Shown here: in pieces, positions 24,682 to 35,483 of the stretch
Layout: every line of letters starts with the position of its first letter
Position numbering within the stretch: position 1 is the first letter of the stretch
DNA from: Circinella minor
Lineage: Eukaryota > Mucoromycota > Mucoromycetes > Mucorales > Lichtheimiaceae
NCBI GenBank assembly: GCA_016758965.1
Contig: JAEPRB010000043.1
Location: 155,407 to 219,406 of the forward strand
Direction of reading: 5' to 3'
DNA: 64,000 bases
The notes under the pieces: model-generated
Database searches by the model: none
Told to the model about the DNA's origin: nothing
What the model saw: the letters and a program-made list of their open reading frames with translations, nothing else
Made by a program: the position numbers and the translations under genes

Positions 24682-25141
24682 AATAAAATAATGATTTATA
24701 TTATTTATTATTATTAAAATTGAAAAAAAAAAAGTTAAGAAAAGAAAAAAAGATGTGGAAGAAAAGAAAAAAGAAAAGTTTTATATAAAAGATTTACAAG
24801 GGGGGGGGAGGAGGAAAGAGGGTTTTGTTGGGGGGTGGTGATGTTAAAAAAGAAAAAAAAATGAGGAGATCATAAAAGGCCAGTAACTTTCTATATTTAA
24901 CCAATAAGGGGGGGGGAGTAGTTGTAAAGAAAGAGAACTGTTATATAATGATAACCTTATTCCCCCTGCTTTTTTTTTTTTTAAACATCCCTCTTTTTTC
25001 AACGTCGATCTCAATTGATATTAGTAACATTATCATAAAATAGAAACTAAAAAAAGATGCATGCAAATGCAAAACATGCTTCTACTTGAGTTATATATAT
25101 GTACAATCTTTTATTTTTATTTTTAAAAGTAATAAACCTTA
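24682..25141. other. Intergenic spacer with G-rich tracts
   Basis: The spacer is between two same-strand genes. It carries G7-G9 runs at about 24800-24808 and 24909-24916 on the plus strand. No gene is seen. Confidence 0.35.
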
Positions 25142-27991
25142 TTAAAGTTGAAGATCTTCTTCGTTTTGTTCAAGATGTCTATGCAACCTCTATAAAAAAA
25201 AAAAAAAAAAAGGGATCGACGTATGATTTTTAGTTAGTATTCATTTACATACACATATGTCATTGACTCCTTTTTTTTTAATCTATCATATGAACAATTT
25301 TTATATATAGAATGCATATGTTTACCTGAATACGAGAATCATCAATATGTTCTCTACCTGACAATTCAACAACTCGATCAACAAATGCTAATACAGATCG
25401 TTGCATATAAATTAATGATGTCTCAGAATTCATCATAATATTTCCTGGTCGAGTAGAATTTATATTATTATTTCTACGTGTCGTTTCAATAACAGATATA
25501 GCTCGTATTGTAATATCTACCAAGGTAGATGTTAAATTTTCTAAAACATTATATGATTCTGTATCAAATGATTGTTGTTCTTGTAATGATGATACATTTT
25601 TTGTTTCTTCTTGTTCTTCTTGTTCTATTACCCAATTGTTGTTGTTATTATTATTCAATGATAAAGTAGTAGAGGCTGATACTTCTTGTAATGTTTGTAA
25701 TGATGTCAATATTTGGACAATACCATCCATCCATTGCATAAGTCGAATATCTACTCTTGCTGTTGTTCCAAAAGTGGATCTTGAATTCATCATTTTTATA
25801 TCCATAGTTGTAATATTTTTATTATTATTGGTTGTTGTTGTTGTTGTTGTTGCTGATCCATGTTTATTATTATTACTGTTATTATGTTGTTGCTGTTGTT
25901 GTTCTCTTAAATATTCTAAATTTTCAGAAACCCATTGACCATAAATAGTTACAAGTATTCTACAACCATAAATCAATTTTCTTGATGGTAAACCAATAAA
26001 GGAAATAACAGATGCAATAAATTCAACACCATTTTGAATGGATTCCATTAACTAAAAATTTTTGTTTTGTTTATATAAAAAGTTTTTTTAGTCATTAACT
26101 AATAACAAATAAATATGCAAACCTGTTTTTTTTAAAAACAATCCCTTTCCCTTTGCCCCGCTCCCGAAAAAATTTTTTTTATTATAATCACCTTATCACC
26201 TTCAGGATGATGTAAAAGTTCACGCATATCAGTAACTAAACTTTGTAATTTTGAACATTCTGTATCAAGTTCACTAATTAATCCAATACAAAGATTATAA
26301 AACCATCCTTTTACTGTAGCAATTAATTGTTCATCCACTGGTAATCCCATTGCTTTCCATCCAAGTCCATTTTGTATTAAATTATCTCCATAAAGTGTCA
26401 TTTTAGATTCTAATATGGATTGTAAACTTTGAATATCAGATAATAAATCATTTGTACGTGGTATAGCTTGAGAAACAAGTTCTTTCATATCTTCAATAGA
26501 CTACGTATATATATATATATAAAATGAAATTGGATCCCACTATTAGATATAACATGAAACCTCCCCCCCTCCCTTGTTTTCCATGGTTTATCCCAATTCA
26601 TTTGTCTTTTCTTCCCACCTCATGTGTGTCTGTGTATGATTTACCTGTACATAGGAAGCAAGTTTTTGAATATGTACTTCAAAAACTCGCCATTCTGGAA
26701 ATATATCCTATTTAAACAAAGATCTAATATTAACAAAAACAACAAAAAAAAATTCTAGTTTTTTTTTTATATATAATAGTAAGCCAATCCCCTCCCACTT
26801 ACAGTAAAAGGTAATGTATGATCTCCACTTAATTCATGAACTATTTTTAATATGTGTTCCAAATTTTCTTTAATAGTTTGAAATCGTTCATCATTTGATT
26901 TTGTATAATCAGTTGTATTCATTTCTTGTAAACAATGTTGAAGTTGATTTTGTTTTTCATTAAAAACATGTTGATATTCTAATATATTTATATTTTGTCG
27001 TTGTGCTTGTTGTTTTAACCATACATCAAAATCATGTTCCATTTTTGTATTTTGCATAGGTTGATTTAAATGGCTAGTGAATATTCTTTTTAATATACAA
27101 TGGGCTTCTTGTTGTTGATCATTAAAAGTACAAGTAGTAGTAATATTATTATTATTATTATTATTACTAAAACGATGACCTAATACATGATTTGTTGTTT
27201 GTGTCAAATTGGTTTTTCGTATAGGTCTTTTATATACACGGGGTGGTATTGGTTTATTAATATTGTTGTTATTGTTATTATTGGTGGTATCCATATCAAC
27301 ATCGTCTGATATTCCAATAATATGGGGTCTGTTATTTTCATGATCTGCCATTGATAAATGACGTGCTATATCATTAGCCAAATTATTTGATATTCGTTGC
27401 ATTTTTCGATCACGTAAATTATCTGAAAAATTACTGCGCTTTCGTTTACTAATAGTTGTAATGGCTGAACCATGATCATTATTTAAAGATCTTTGTTGTT
27501 GTTGTTGTTGTTGTTGTTGAATTCCTATATTAAAATATTTTATATTAATTTTTTTTTTTTTTAACTTTATATAAAATGTGAATTCTTTTTGATTTTGACA
27601 CACAAATTAAACTTACCCGATCGTAAAATAGAATTTGTTTTAGAGTGATATTGTTTTCCTATTCGTTTATTATATAAAGAAGAAGAAGAAACTTTATTTT
27701 GAATTTCAAAACTATCCTCTATAATATATATAAGTTTTTTATTATTATTATTATTATTAAGATTTAAATTTAAACTGACATAATTCCTTGTTCCCCCCCC
27801 CTCCTCCTCCTCTCCATGTTACTTAAAAAAAAGATCTTAATTTGATCTTTGATCAAAAAAAAAAAAAAAAAAAGAACTCTCTCTATTTTTTTTTTTTTAC
27901 CTAATAAACCAAGTATTGTTTTAACACAATTTTCCCAGATCGTGACATTGTTACAAATAGAAGAAGTATTCCATAATGTTCGATCGTTCAT
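25142..27991 (-). CDS. Unknown 686-residue protein
   Basis: Seven exons (27991-27901, 27718-27617, 27524-26803, 26707-26645, 26500-26192, 26051-25326, 25189-25142) all join in phase. The N-terminal 31 residues (WENCVKTILGLLG) are ordered. Residues about 65-220 are disordered with poly-Q, poly-N and KRKR-type basic signals, suggesting a nuclear protein. From about 225 on it is mostly helical: DFDVWLKQQAQ, a block with WKAMGLPVDEQL and WFYNLCIGLISELD, then FIASVISFIGLPSRKLIYGCR and further helices broken by poly-N/T/Q inserts. I do not recognise the family. The helical blocks look conserved enough to be a structural domain, with homopolymers inserted at loops. Confidence 0.75.
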
Positions 27992-28290
27992 TATTTTTTT
28001 TAAGTTTTTTAAAAGAAAAAGGGAAAAAAAAAATCGGGTTTCTTTTTTTTTCAAAAGATAAAAAAAGAGCTGGGCTGCATAGCTATAATAAGATCCCCGC
28101 TTATAATATATACAACGCACACAATAAGAACGGGTGAGAGTTTTTTTTATAACCCACTAAAACTCCTAAAAATATAGAACAATTAAGTAATTTTTTCATA
28201 AATTTCCCCCTCCTCCCCTCTCTCTTTTTTTCTTTTTCTTCTATTCCTCCTCTTTTCCCCTCCCCCTCCCCTTTCTTTATAGTGGCGCTT

Positions 28291-28321
<31 letters not shown>

Positions 28322-28379
28322 TATCTCCATTAAAAGTATATATATATATATTTATTAAGAAAGAGAAAAAAAAAAGTTC
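27992..28379. promoter_or_regulatory. Divergent promoter region
   Basis: The 388 bases separate two divergently transcribed genes (unknown protein at 27991 and Abp2-domain protein at 28380). They hold a long pyrimidine/CT tract with (CT)n at about 28290-28313 and several T-runs, typical of nucleosome-depleted fungal promoters. Both genes may be co-regulated; no specific operator is identifiable. Confidence 0.45.
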
Positions 28380-30684
28380 ATGAATCTCTCTGAACTTATT
28401 CATCGTTCTACAGACGATAGTAGTCCAACCATCGTTCAACACCATTCTACTACTTATGACCCTCACCCGTTTCAAACCACTTCAACCACTTCAACAACAG
28501 TAGATGCTATGCAACTTTATAATAACGAAGTTTTAGAATCTTCTCGATTTGTAACAACAAAAAATAACGATGATGGCATTTATAGTCCAGCCAAAGTAAT
28601 TTTTTTTTCTTTTTTTCTTTTTTTTTTTTTAATTAAAAGAATTCAATTTAAATATTTATTTTTTTAAGGCATTACCCATGTCAAGCCCTACAACAAGTAG
28701 TAGTAGTAGTTGGCATTATAATTCAACCATGGGTGAAAGTTCACGTTCACCTTATGCAAGTACACTTTCTGACCAATCGGATCGTTCACGATTATTATTA
28801 ACTGATTCACCACCATTACCACCAGCGACTTCAACAACAAATGTTTCTTCTTCTTCTTCTACTACTACTACTTTTAATAATAATGATAAAACGACATCAA
28901 CAATAATAATAAGAGAAGAGGATGATGAAGAAGAAGAAAGAAGAAGAAGAATAAGAGGAGATACACCTGGAAGTACAGATTCACCTGTATCCCCTATACC
29001 TATGGATCGCTCACCTCATTTTATTCATGAAGAAGAAGATTCACCTGAATTACATCATCACCATTATCAACCTAATAATTCTATTGCAACACTGTATGCA
29101 CGAAAAAATAAGAATGAAACACCTATTTTAACAATTACAGGTGAAACAGTGAATAAGGATAATATTGAAGAAGGATATGTTCAATTTATTCTTCATCATG
29201 ATCCACAATCTATTAATGATAGTATTGAAAGTTTAATGTATGTTAAACGTAAATTTTCAGCTGTACCAAAAACAGGTGATTTAGCTTATACAACATGGGA
29301 TGTATTTACATTAGTTAAAAAACTTCATAATCAACAGGTAAAAAAAAATTATAAATAGAAAAAGAGTGGGATGATATATATATATATATATATATATTCA
29401 TACAAAAATAATTTTTAGATTAAAAATTGGTCACAATTAGTTGGACAACTTGGATTATCTGATATGACAGGAAGACCTCAATTTGCACAAAGAGTGAAAC
29501 GATGGATGCGAAAATATAGAATTGATTGTTACTTTGATTACCTATTAGGAAATTCATATAATTATCATTCACCTGATGAAAAAAATACTGGATGTTTAAT
29601 GATGGGAAATTATCAAAAGAGAAATAATAAATCATCATCCAAAATATCTACACCTATCATGTCAACAACAACAATAACCGATGAAACAGATTCAATCCAA
29701 TCATCCAATTCAACCAATGGAATTGGAAATGGACGAACTAGAAAACGATCACGTTATTATTTATTAACAGATGAAGATGATAATGATGAAGCAGAAGAGG
29801 AAGAGGATGAAGAAGAAAATAATAATAATAATAATGGAACAAGTGATGATGAAACAAAACGTAAAACTACACCTATTGTACTCGCTGGAAGTAGAAAACG
29901 AGCACGTATGTCACCTCATCATGTTTATACTGAAAATTTTCGATTTTCAAAAACATTATTACATCAACATCGATTATCTGAATTAGAAAATAATGATGAT
30001 ACAGAAGATGATGAAGGTGGTTATGATGATGATCCTAATAGGATGAATAATGATAATAATAATAATAATAATGAGGATGAAATGGATAATGAGGATGAAG
30101 AACAAGTAGATAATAATAATGAAGATGATCAAATGGAAGAAGGAGACGAAGAAGACGAATTAGCATCTACATCATCATCATCCACTATATCACAACCACC
30201 GACCACCCTTACCAACAATAATAATAACAATAGATCTATCAATGCCATTAATACTACTACTCATACTTCTCCTATATCATCATTATTATTAAACAATAAT
30301 AATAACAGTACAACAACAACAACAACAACAACAACAGCAAATATAACACAAACGGCTGGACCGTCTACCTCTTCACTATCACAATTACCGCTTCCTTCCT
30401 TATTAACATCAACACCTTCTTCTTCTTGTTCAAATTGTAATCAAATACAATCTACTGTACATTCATTACAAGAGGATGTTCAGTTATTAAAAGAACAAGT
30501 ATTATTATTACAAAATAACTTAAATCAAGAAATATCAAGTAAACAAATCATGGAAAAACGATTATCAAGTATTTGTTCTCATTATGATAATTGGAGATCT
30601 AAACTTGCTATTCAATTACTTCAAAATCCATTTAATCCAGATAGAATGGATTTACCAAGTAATTTAAATAATAATAATCCATGA
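28380..30684 (+). CDS. ARS-binding protein 2 (Abp2-domain) homologue
   Basis: Three exons (28380-28595, 28669-29337, 29419-30684) give 716 residues. The Abp2-type domain spans about 227-340: ITGETVNKDNIEEGYVQFIL, a KFSAVPKTGD segment, TWDVFTLVKKL, then NWSQLVGQLGL, RVKRWMRKYRIDCYFDYLLG. The RLKRWM..M.ID.FF.YLLG motif of the family is well kept. In fission yeast Abp2 binds AT-rich replication origins; in other fungi the family is annotated as DNA-binding. The rest is disordered: S/T-rich before the domain, D/E-rich after it, with N and T homopolymers. A leucine-rich coiled coil (about 640-670) precedes the C-terminus. Nuclear location and DNA binding are inferred from the family. Confidence 0.82.
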
Positions 30685-31552
30685 CGATTCTATTTTTATT
30701 TTTTAGTTAAAAAAAAAACATCTCTCTCTCCGCCGCTCTCCCCCCCCCTTCCACCCTCTTTCTTTAATTATTGTACATATATCATCCATTTATAAGCTTA
30801 TCTTTCTCTTTTTTATTATTATTATTACTTATTGTTTACATATAAAACACTCTTTCCCTCCCTTCCTCTCTTTTCTCTCTTTCCCTCTTAAAACATATAT
30901 CATTTATTATTATCATTTTTTTTTCTCCTTGTTGTATTTTATATATATATATATTCCTTTTTTTTTTGTGTGTGTTTCTCATATTTTTCATCTACACGTT
31001 TATTCCAATGAACAATTTTCTATACATTCATATATATATATATATATGTTCCATATTTACAATAAAGAATATTATATTATTTAATAATAACTTGATATAT
31101 ACCACGTGGTATTCTATTGAGTTTATATATATATATATATATACGTACTTTTCAAAAACTACTACTACTACTACTAACTAAAACACGTGTCTATTGTTTT
31201 TTTTTAATAATAATATACAAGTGTTACTATAATTATATGATTCACTTTTTTCATTACATAATAATTAAAAGAAAAAAAAAAGTGGGGGGGGGGAGAAAAG
31301 TAAAATAATTTTACGAGCATATTTTATAAAGTCAATAGGGTGAATGCTTTGTTTTAATAAACTGGCTTATATTATTATTTACATTTACGTACATACAAAG
31401 AAGAAGTGGATTATGTAAATAATGACGAACAATGTGAATGAATGTGTGTATGTGTAGGATGGGTGGTTGGTGTAAAAGGGAGGGGGTAGGTATGGTATTA
31501 CTATATTACAATATTATATATATATATATATATATAAAAGTTAGCATTTTAT
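30685..31552. other. Convergent intergenic region
   Basis: No gene is seen between two 3' ends. The region has pyrimidine-rich stretches (about 30720-30760, 30850-30890), AT dinucleotide runs (31030-31045, 31127-31141, 31515-31534) and a G8 run near 31285. Confidence 0.4.
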
Positions 31553-33556
31553 TTATTTCTTGATTCGTAAAGTGGTTTTTCGAAGTTCTGTTTGATCTAA
31601 ATCTCGAACACGAAAAACAGATACAAAAGGATGAATGGTTTCTGATAATTGTTCTTTTGGTTGACTTGATGTTGATGATGATGATAATAAAATAGGTACT
31701 TTTTGATTTTTTTCTTCTTCTTCTTCTTTATTTAATAATCCAAGTGATTTAATTTCATTCATAAATTGAGTAGCAAATAAACGCATATTGAATGTATCAT
31801 TAAAATAAGCGGGTGTACTTTTTAATAATTCTAAATTAATTAATAATTGTTCTGCTGCAATGGATTGTAATTTTTTCTTATTGAATAATTGGTGTTGTGG
31901 TTGTTGTTGTTGTTGTGGCGATGGTGGTAGTTGTTGATTTTTAAAAGAAAATAAGCATGCATTAGAAATCATAAGTTGAGTGGTTAATTTTTGATAGATA
32001 GAATAAGAAACTTTATGTATAGTAGGGAATAAATGATGATAAGTACTTTGATCACATCCATCATTTTTTAAATGTTGTAATGCTTGTAAAAGTTGAAGAT
32101 TAGTATCTAATGTATTATGAATTAATAATAATAATGAATCTTCTTTTTCTTGTTTTAAATTTTGTTCATTCATTTCAAAAAGTCTTGAAAATAAAACGAG
32201 TCGCATAGCATGATAACATAAATGAAGATGAATATCCACACGTGGATTAAATTGTTGTTGAATGAATAAAGGTGGATTAGGTTGAATAGCATTGTAAGGT
32301 AATTGATGATACCATAATTCGAGTGATTGTGTAATTTTTTCATATAGAGGTGATGTAATACTTGTTAATTGATTGGATTTAAAAGCTCGAAGATATTGAC
32401 GTATAAAATGAGCTAACATTGCAAAATGATGTAAATGATCATTATGATTAGATTGTTGTATAATTGTATTAGTATGATCCATATATATATCAGGAAGTAA
32501 TCGATCTCTTTTAAGTGTTAAATCCATCCAAGCATCCACATAATACCAACGATACCAACAAGCTAACCAATGGGGATCATTCTTAAATTGACTTTTTTGT
32601 TGTTCATGTTGTCGTTTTAATGCAATAGCTGCTAATCTTCCCCATGTCCGTTGTTCATCATATAATCGTAATAAATTAGATGTATAACTTAAACAAAAAT
32701 AAGATTGAATTACACTTGGATTTAATTCTTCATCAATATCGAAAAAAACATCATCCACTTGACTACGTGCTTTTTTATAGAGAGTGAAAGCCATATCTTT
32801 TGCTTTTGTTGAATATTGATGTTGATGATTTGGATCCGAAACAAGACTAATGGCTGCAACACAATATAAGATGGAAATAGGTAAATGTGTATGATGTCGT
32901 ATAAGATCTAGTGGAATGGGCGCTATTTTAAAACCAATACAACACCAGTGCTTGGATGCACGGTCCAACATAACACCTAAAAATTGAGTATTGGTAACAT
33001 CGATTTGATGAAAACGACTGAGTCTTGGAATTTTATCACCATAATAGTAGTGTTGAATCAAGTTGTTTGTTATTTGATATTTTGTATTATTATTATTATT
33101 ATTATTAGGAACAAGTTGTTGTTGTTGTTGTTGTTGGTACTTTTTTTCAGATTTTTGAGTGGTTGTCATTGTTGTTGTTGTTGTTGTTTTTGTTGTCGTA
33201 GAAACTATATCTTCTCCTCCCACTTGTAATAAAAAGTCTTGAAGGTCTTTGTAAGATTCTAATTGTAAAGTAACTGGAAGAAGATTAGGATCAAGATTCA
33301 TTGTATGCCAATAGCCTTGTTGTTGTTCATCTTTTATTTGGTCATGAACAATGGGAGGTGAAGTAGGAGAATGAACATTCAAGTTGTTAGCTCCTTCTTC
33401 TAAGGATACTAAAGGTGGTAAAAGAACAGGTTGTTTATTATTTTCGTGATATAAAACATGTTGTTGTAGTATGGATGATGATATATTATTATAATTATTA
33501 TTATTATTGAACAGTAAAGATTTTTCGTCTGCAGGTGGTGATGGAAGATTTGTCAT
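31553..33556 (-). CDS. Fungal transcription-factor-domain protein
   Basis: One exon of 667 residues is visible. The middle (about 195-520) has the fungal_trans / middle homology region pattern: HPLSRF-like start (IPRLSRFHQ), long helices with PLDLIRHHTHLPISILYCVAAISL, a YKKARSQVDD block, VIQSYFCLSY, TWGRLAAIAL and WYRWYYVDAWM. This domain normally follows a Zn2Cys6 binuclear cluster. Here no CX2CX6C pattern precedes it. The ATG at 33556 follows a TAG acceptor-like site (GTACGTAG), so an upstream exon with the zinc cluster is possible, but I find none in the next kilobase. N/Q/T runs interrupt the N-terminal 180 residues. Likely a nuclear regulator; target unknown. Confidence 0.75.
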   Translation of the reverse strand: MTNLPSPPADEKSLLFNNNNNYNNISSSILQQHVLYHENNKQPVLLPPLVSLEEGANNLNVHSPTSPPIVHDQIKDEQQQGYWHTMNLDPNLLPVTLQLESYKDLQDFLLQVGGEDIVSTTTKTTTTTTMTTTQKSEKKYQQQQQQQLVPNNNNNNNTKYQITNNLIQHYYYGDKIPRLSRFHQIDVTNTQFLGVMLDRASKHWCCIGFKIAPIPLDLIRHHTHLPISILYCVAAISLVSDPNHQHQYSTKAKDMAFTLYKKARSQVDDVFFDIDEELNPSVIQSYFCLSYTSNLLRLYDEQRTWGRLAAIALKRQHEQQKSQFKNDPHWLACWYRWYYVDAWMDLTLKRDRLLPDIYMDHTNTIIQQSNHNDHLHHFAMLAHFIRQYLRAFKSNQLTSITSPLYEKITQSLELWYHQLPYNAIQPNPPLFIQQQFNPRVDIHLHLCYHAMRLVLFSRLFEMNEQNLKQEKEDSLLLLIHNTLDTNLQLLQALQHLKNDGCDQSTYHHLFPTIHKVSYSIYQKLTTQLMISNACLFSFKNQQLPPSPQQQQQPQHQLFNKKKLQSIAAEQLLINLELLKSTPAYFNDTFNMRLFATQFMNEIKSLGLLNKEEEEEKNQKVPILLSSSSTSSQPKEQLSETIHPFVSVFRVRDLDQTELRKTTLRIKK

Positions 33557-34673
33557 TGGCTACGTACAAACACAAATGATATATATGTGTGTGAAAGAGA
33601 GAAACAGAGAGAAAAGAAGGAAAAAAAAAAGGAAATTTTACACAGAAAAAAAAATATCAACACCTTTTTTTTTTTTTTTTTTGGCTTGGTATAAAAAAAA
33701 AAATTATTATTATTATTAAAGTACAAAGAAAAAAAGTAAAATGATATTACGTAAAATGATATAGTATTTCTTGGTTGTTATTTTTGTCAAATAGTAAGGT
33801 AGTAAAGTAGTATATAAAGTTTATTCGGGAGGGGACTCATTATATAGAATAAAAGATATACTTTTTTTTTAGAATAATCATATGTAACTAAAAAAAAAAA
33901 AAAAAGAGGGGTTTGTCATCTAAATGTTAAACAGAATATGTTTTTATTGTACTACGTACATATAATTTATATATTTATTAATATCTATATAAACATTGTT
34001 TATAAAATTATCTTTTATAAATATCAACTATTATTATATAGATAATAGATTTATTAAAATATATCATTTTCAAGTATATAAATAAATAACAAGACGATGA
34101 ATGATGATGATTTTAAAGATGAATGGTGGTTACACTAACAATGATTTAAATAAAAAAGTGTTACAAGCGGAGCACAGACAAACAAGATTATCAGGGTTCA
34201 TTTTTTTTTTTTTTTGTACTGTACTAACCATTAATATAATCCCGCTGGTTTTTTTTTATGATATATAAAAAATAATAAATATTAATTGACATTTTATATT
34301 ATATGAATCATTGATACGTAATAGATTGTCAAGTCAAGTCAAGTCAAAAGAAAAAAAGTATTGTATTAAGAAATACTTATACAGTAATATATAATAAAAT
34401 AGTAGTATTGACTATTAAAAAATTGTGGTACAACATAATGTATATTATATATAGTTAGTTTCACTTTAAACTTGTTTTCTACTTAAAAAGTAGTCGAGTT
34501 ACGTACAAGATATATATTTTTAATAGTATATATAAAACAGTAAAATTATATGTAGGGAGAAGAGGGAAGGAGAAAAAAAAAGGTTTTGGAAGGGGTAAGT
34601 TATTTGTTGATATACATATATAAGAAGAAGAAGAAGAATGAGGAAGAGGATAAACATACGTATTTATTTTCAT
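33557..34673. other. Intergenic region
   Basis: No gene or zinc-cluster exon is found on the minus strand. It holds many A/T homopolymers and a triple AGTCA repeat (GTCAAGTCAAGTCAAG at about 34329-34347). Confidence 0.35.
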
Positions 34674-35483
34674 TTAGTGACTTTTACCAGCAACTTCTTT
34701 AGCAGCATTACTAATTTTTGTTTCCACTTTTTCGATTTTTGATTGGAGAAATGTAAGATTGGGTCGTAAGATACGTGTATATAAAAATTCAGCACCCTAA
34801 AAAAAAATAAAAAAAATTGTATATATTTAAATTATAATATTCCCATTATTAAAATACTATAAAAAAAACTTACATGAAATTGAGGTAAAGAAAGCCAAAG
34901 TACAAAAATAGTTTTAAAAACAAAATAGAATGGAAACCAATAAACTAATGCATCCGAAAAGTACTCTAAAGATTGTAAGAGTCCAAATACACTCCAATAA
35001 GTTAACCATTGTTTCTTTGAATTTGTACTTGTTGCTTCAATCGCCTTAAACTATGTACGTTAAACGTAAAATAATTATGTTAATTCACTTTTTTTTACTA
35101 TGTATCACTATTATACGTATTTATCTGGTATATTATTATTATTATTATTATTACTTACTGATTCATAAGCTACGTACGTAATATTACCAAACCCCATAAA
35201 GAAAGTATTTATTAATAATAATATGAATGTGTAATACTTTTATAATGAAAAAAAAAAGAAAATACAATACAATACCAGGATAAACCCATCCAATTAAATC
35301 TGTAATTAACTGACCAGCAACATTAAAAAAGATCAAGAAAAAGACCAAAGAACCAATACCTAATGCAATATATACTTTAGGTACTTTAGTTTTGGTTTCA
35401 GCATCACGTAAAGTTTTATATTGTGATAAAGATCGATCCAATTTTGTTTCATAGTTTTTAGCTTTTGCGAATGCTGCATCCAT
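34674..35483 (-). CDS. YOP1: Yop1/REEP (TB2/DP1/HVA22) ER-shaping protein
   Basis: Four exons (35483-35276, 35169-35159, 35050-34874, 34796-34674) give 172 residues. The second exon is only 11 bases and its inclusion recreates the family signature YPAYESFKAIE across two introns. The order is a cytoplasmic helix with KNYETKLDRSL, hydrophobic hairpins at about 36-75 (YIALGIGSLVFFLIFF, GQLITDLIGWVYP) and 92-130 (WLTYWSVFGLLQSLEYFSDAL, FPFYFVFKTIFVLW), then an amphipathic helix and basic tail ending AGKSH. Family members curve and stabilise tubular ER together with reticulons. Length and motif order are normal. Confidence 0.92.
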
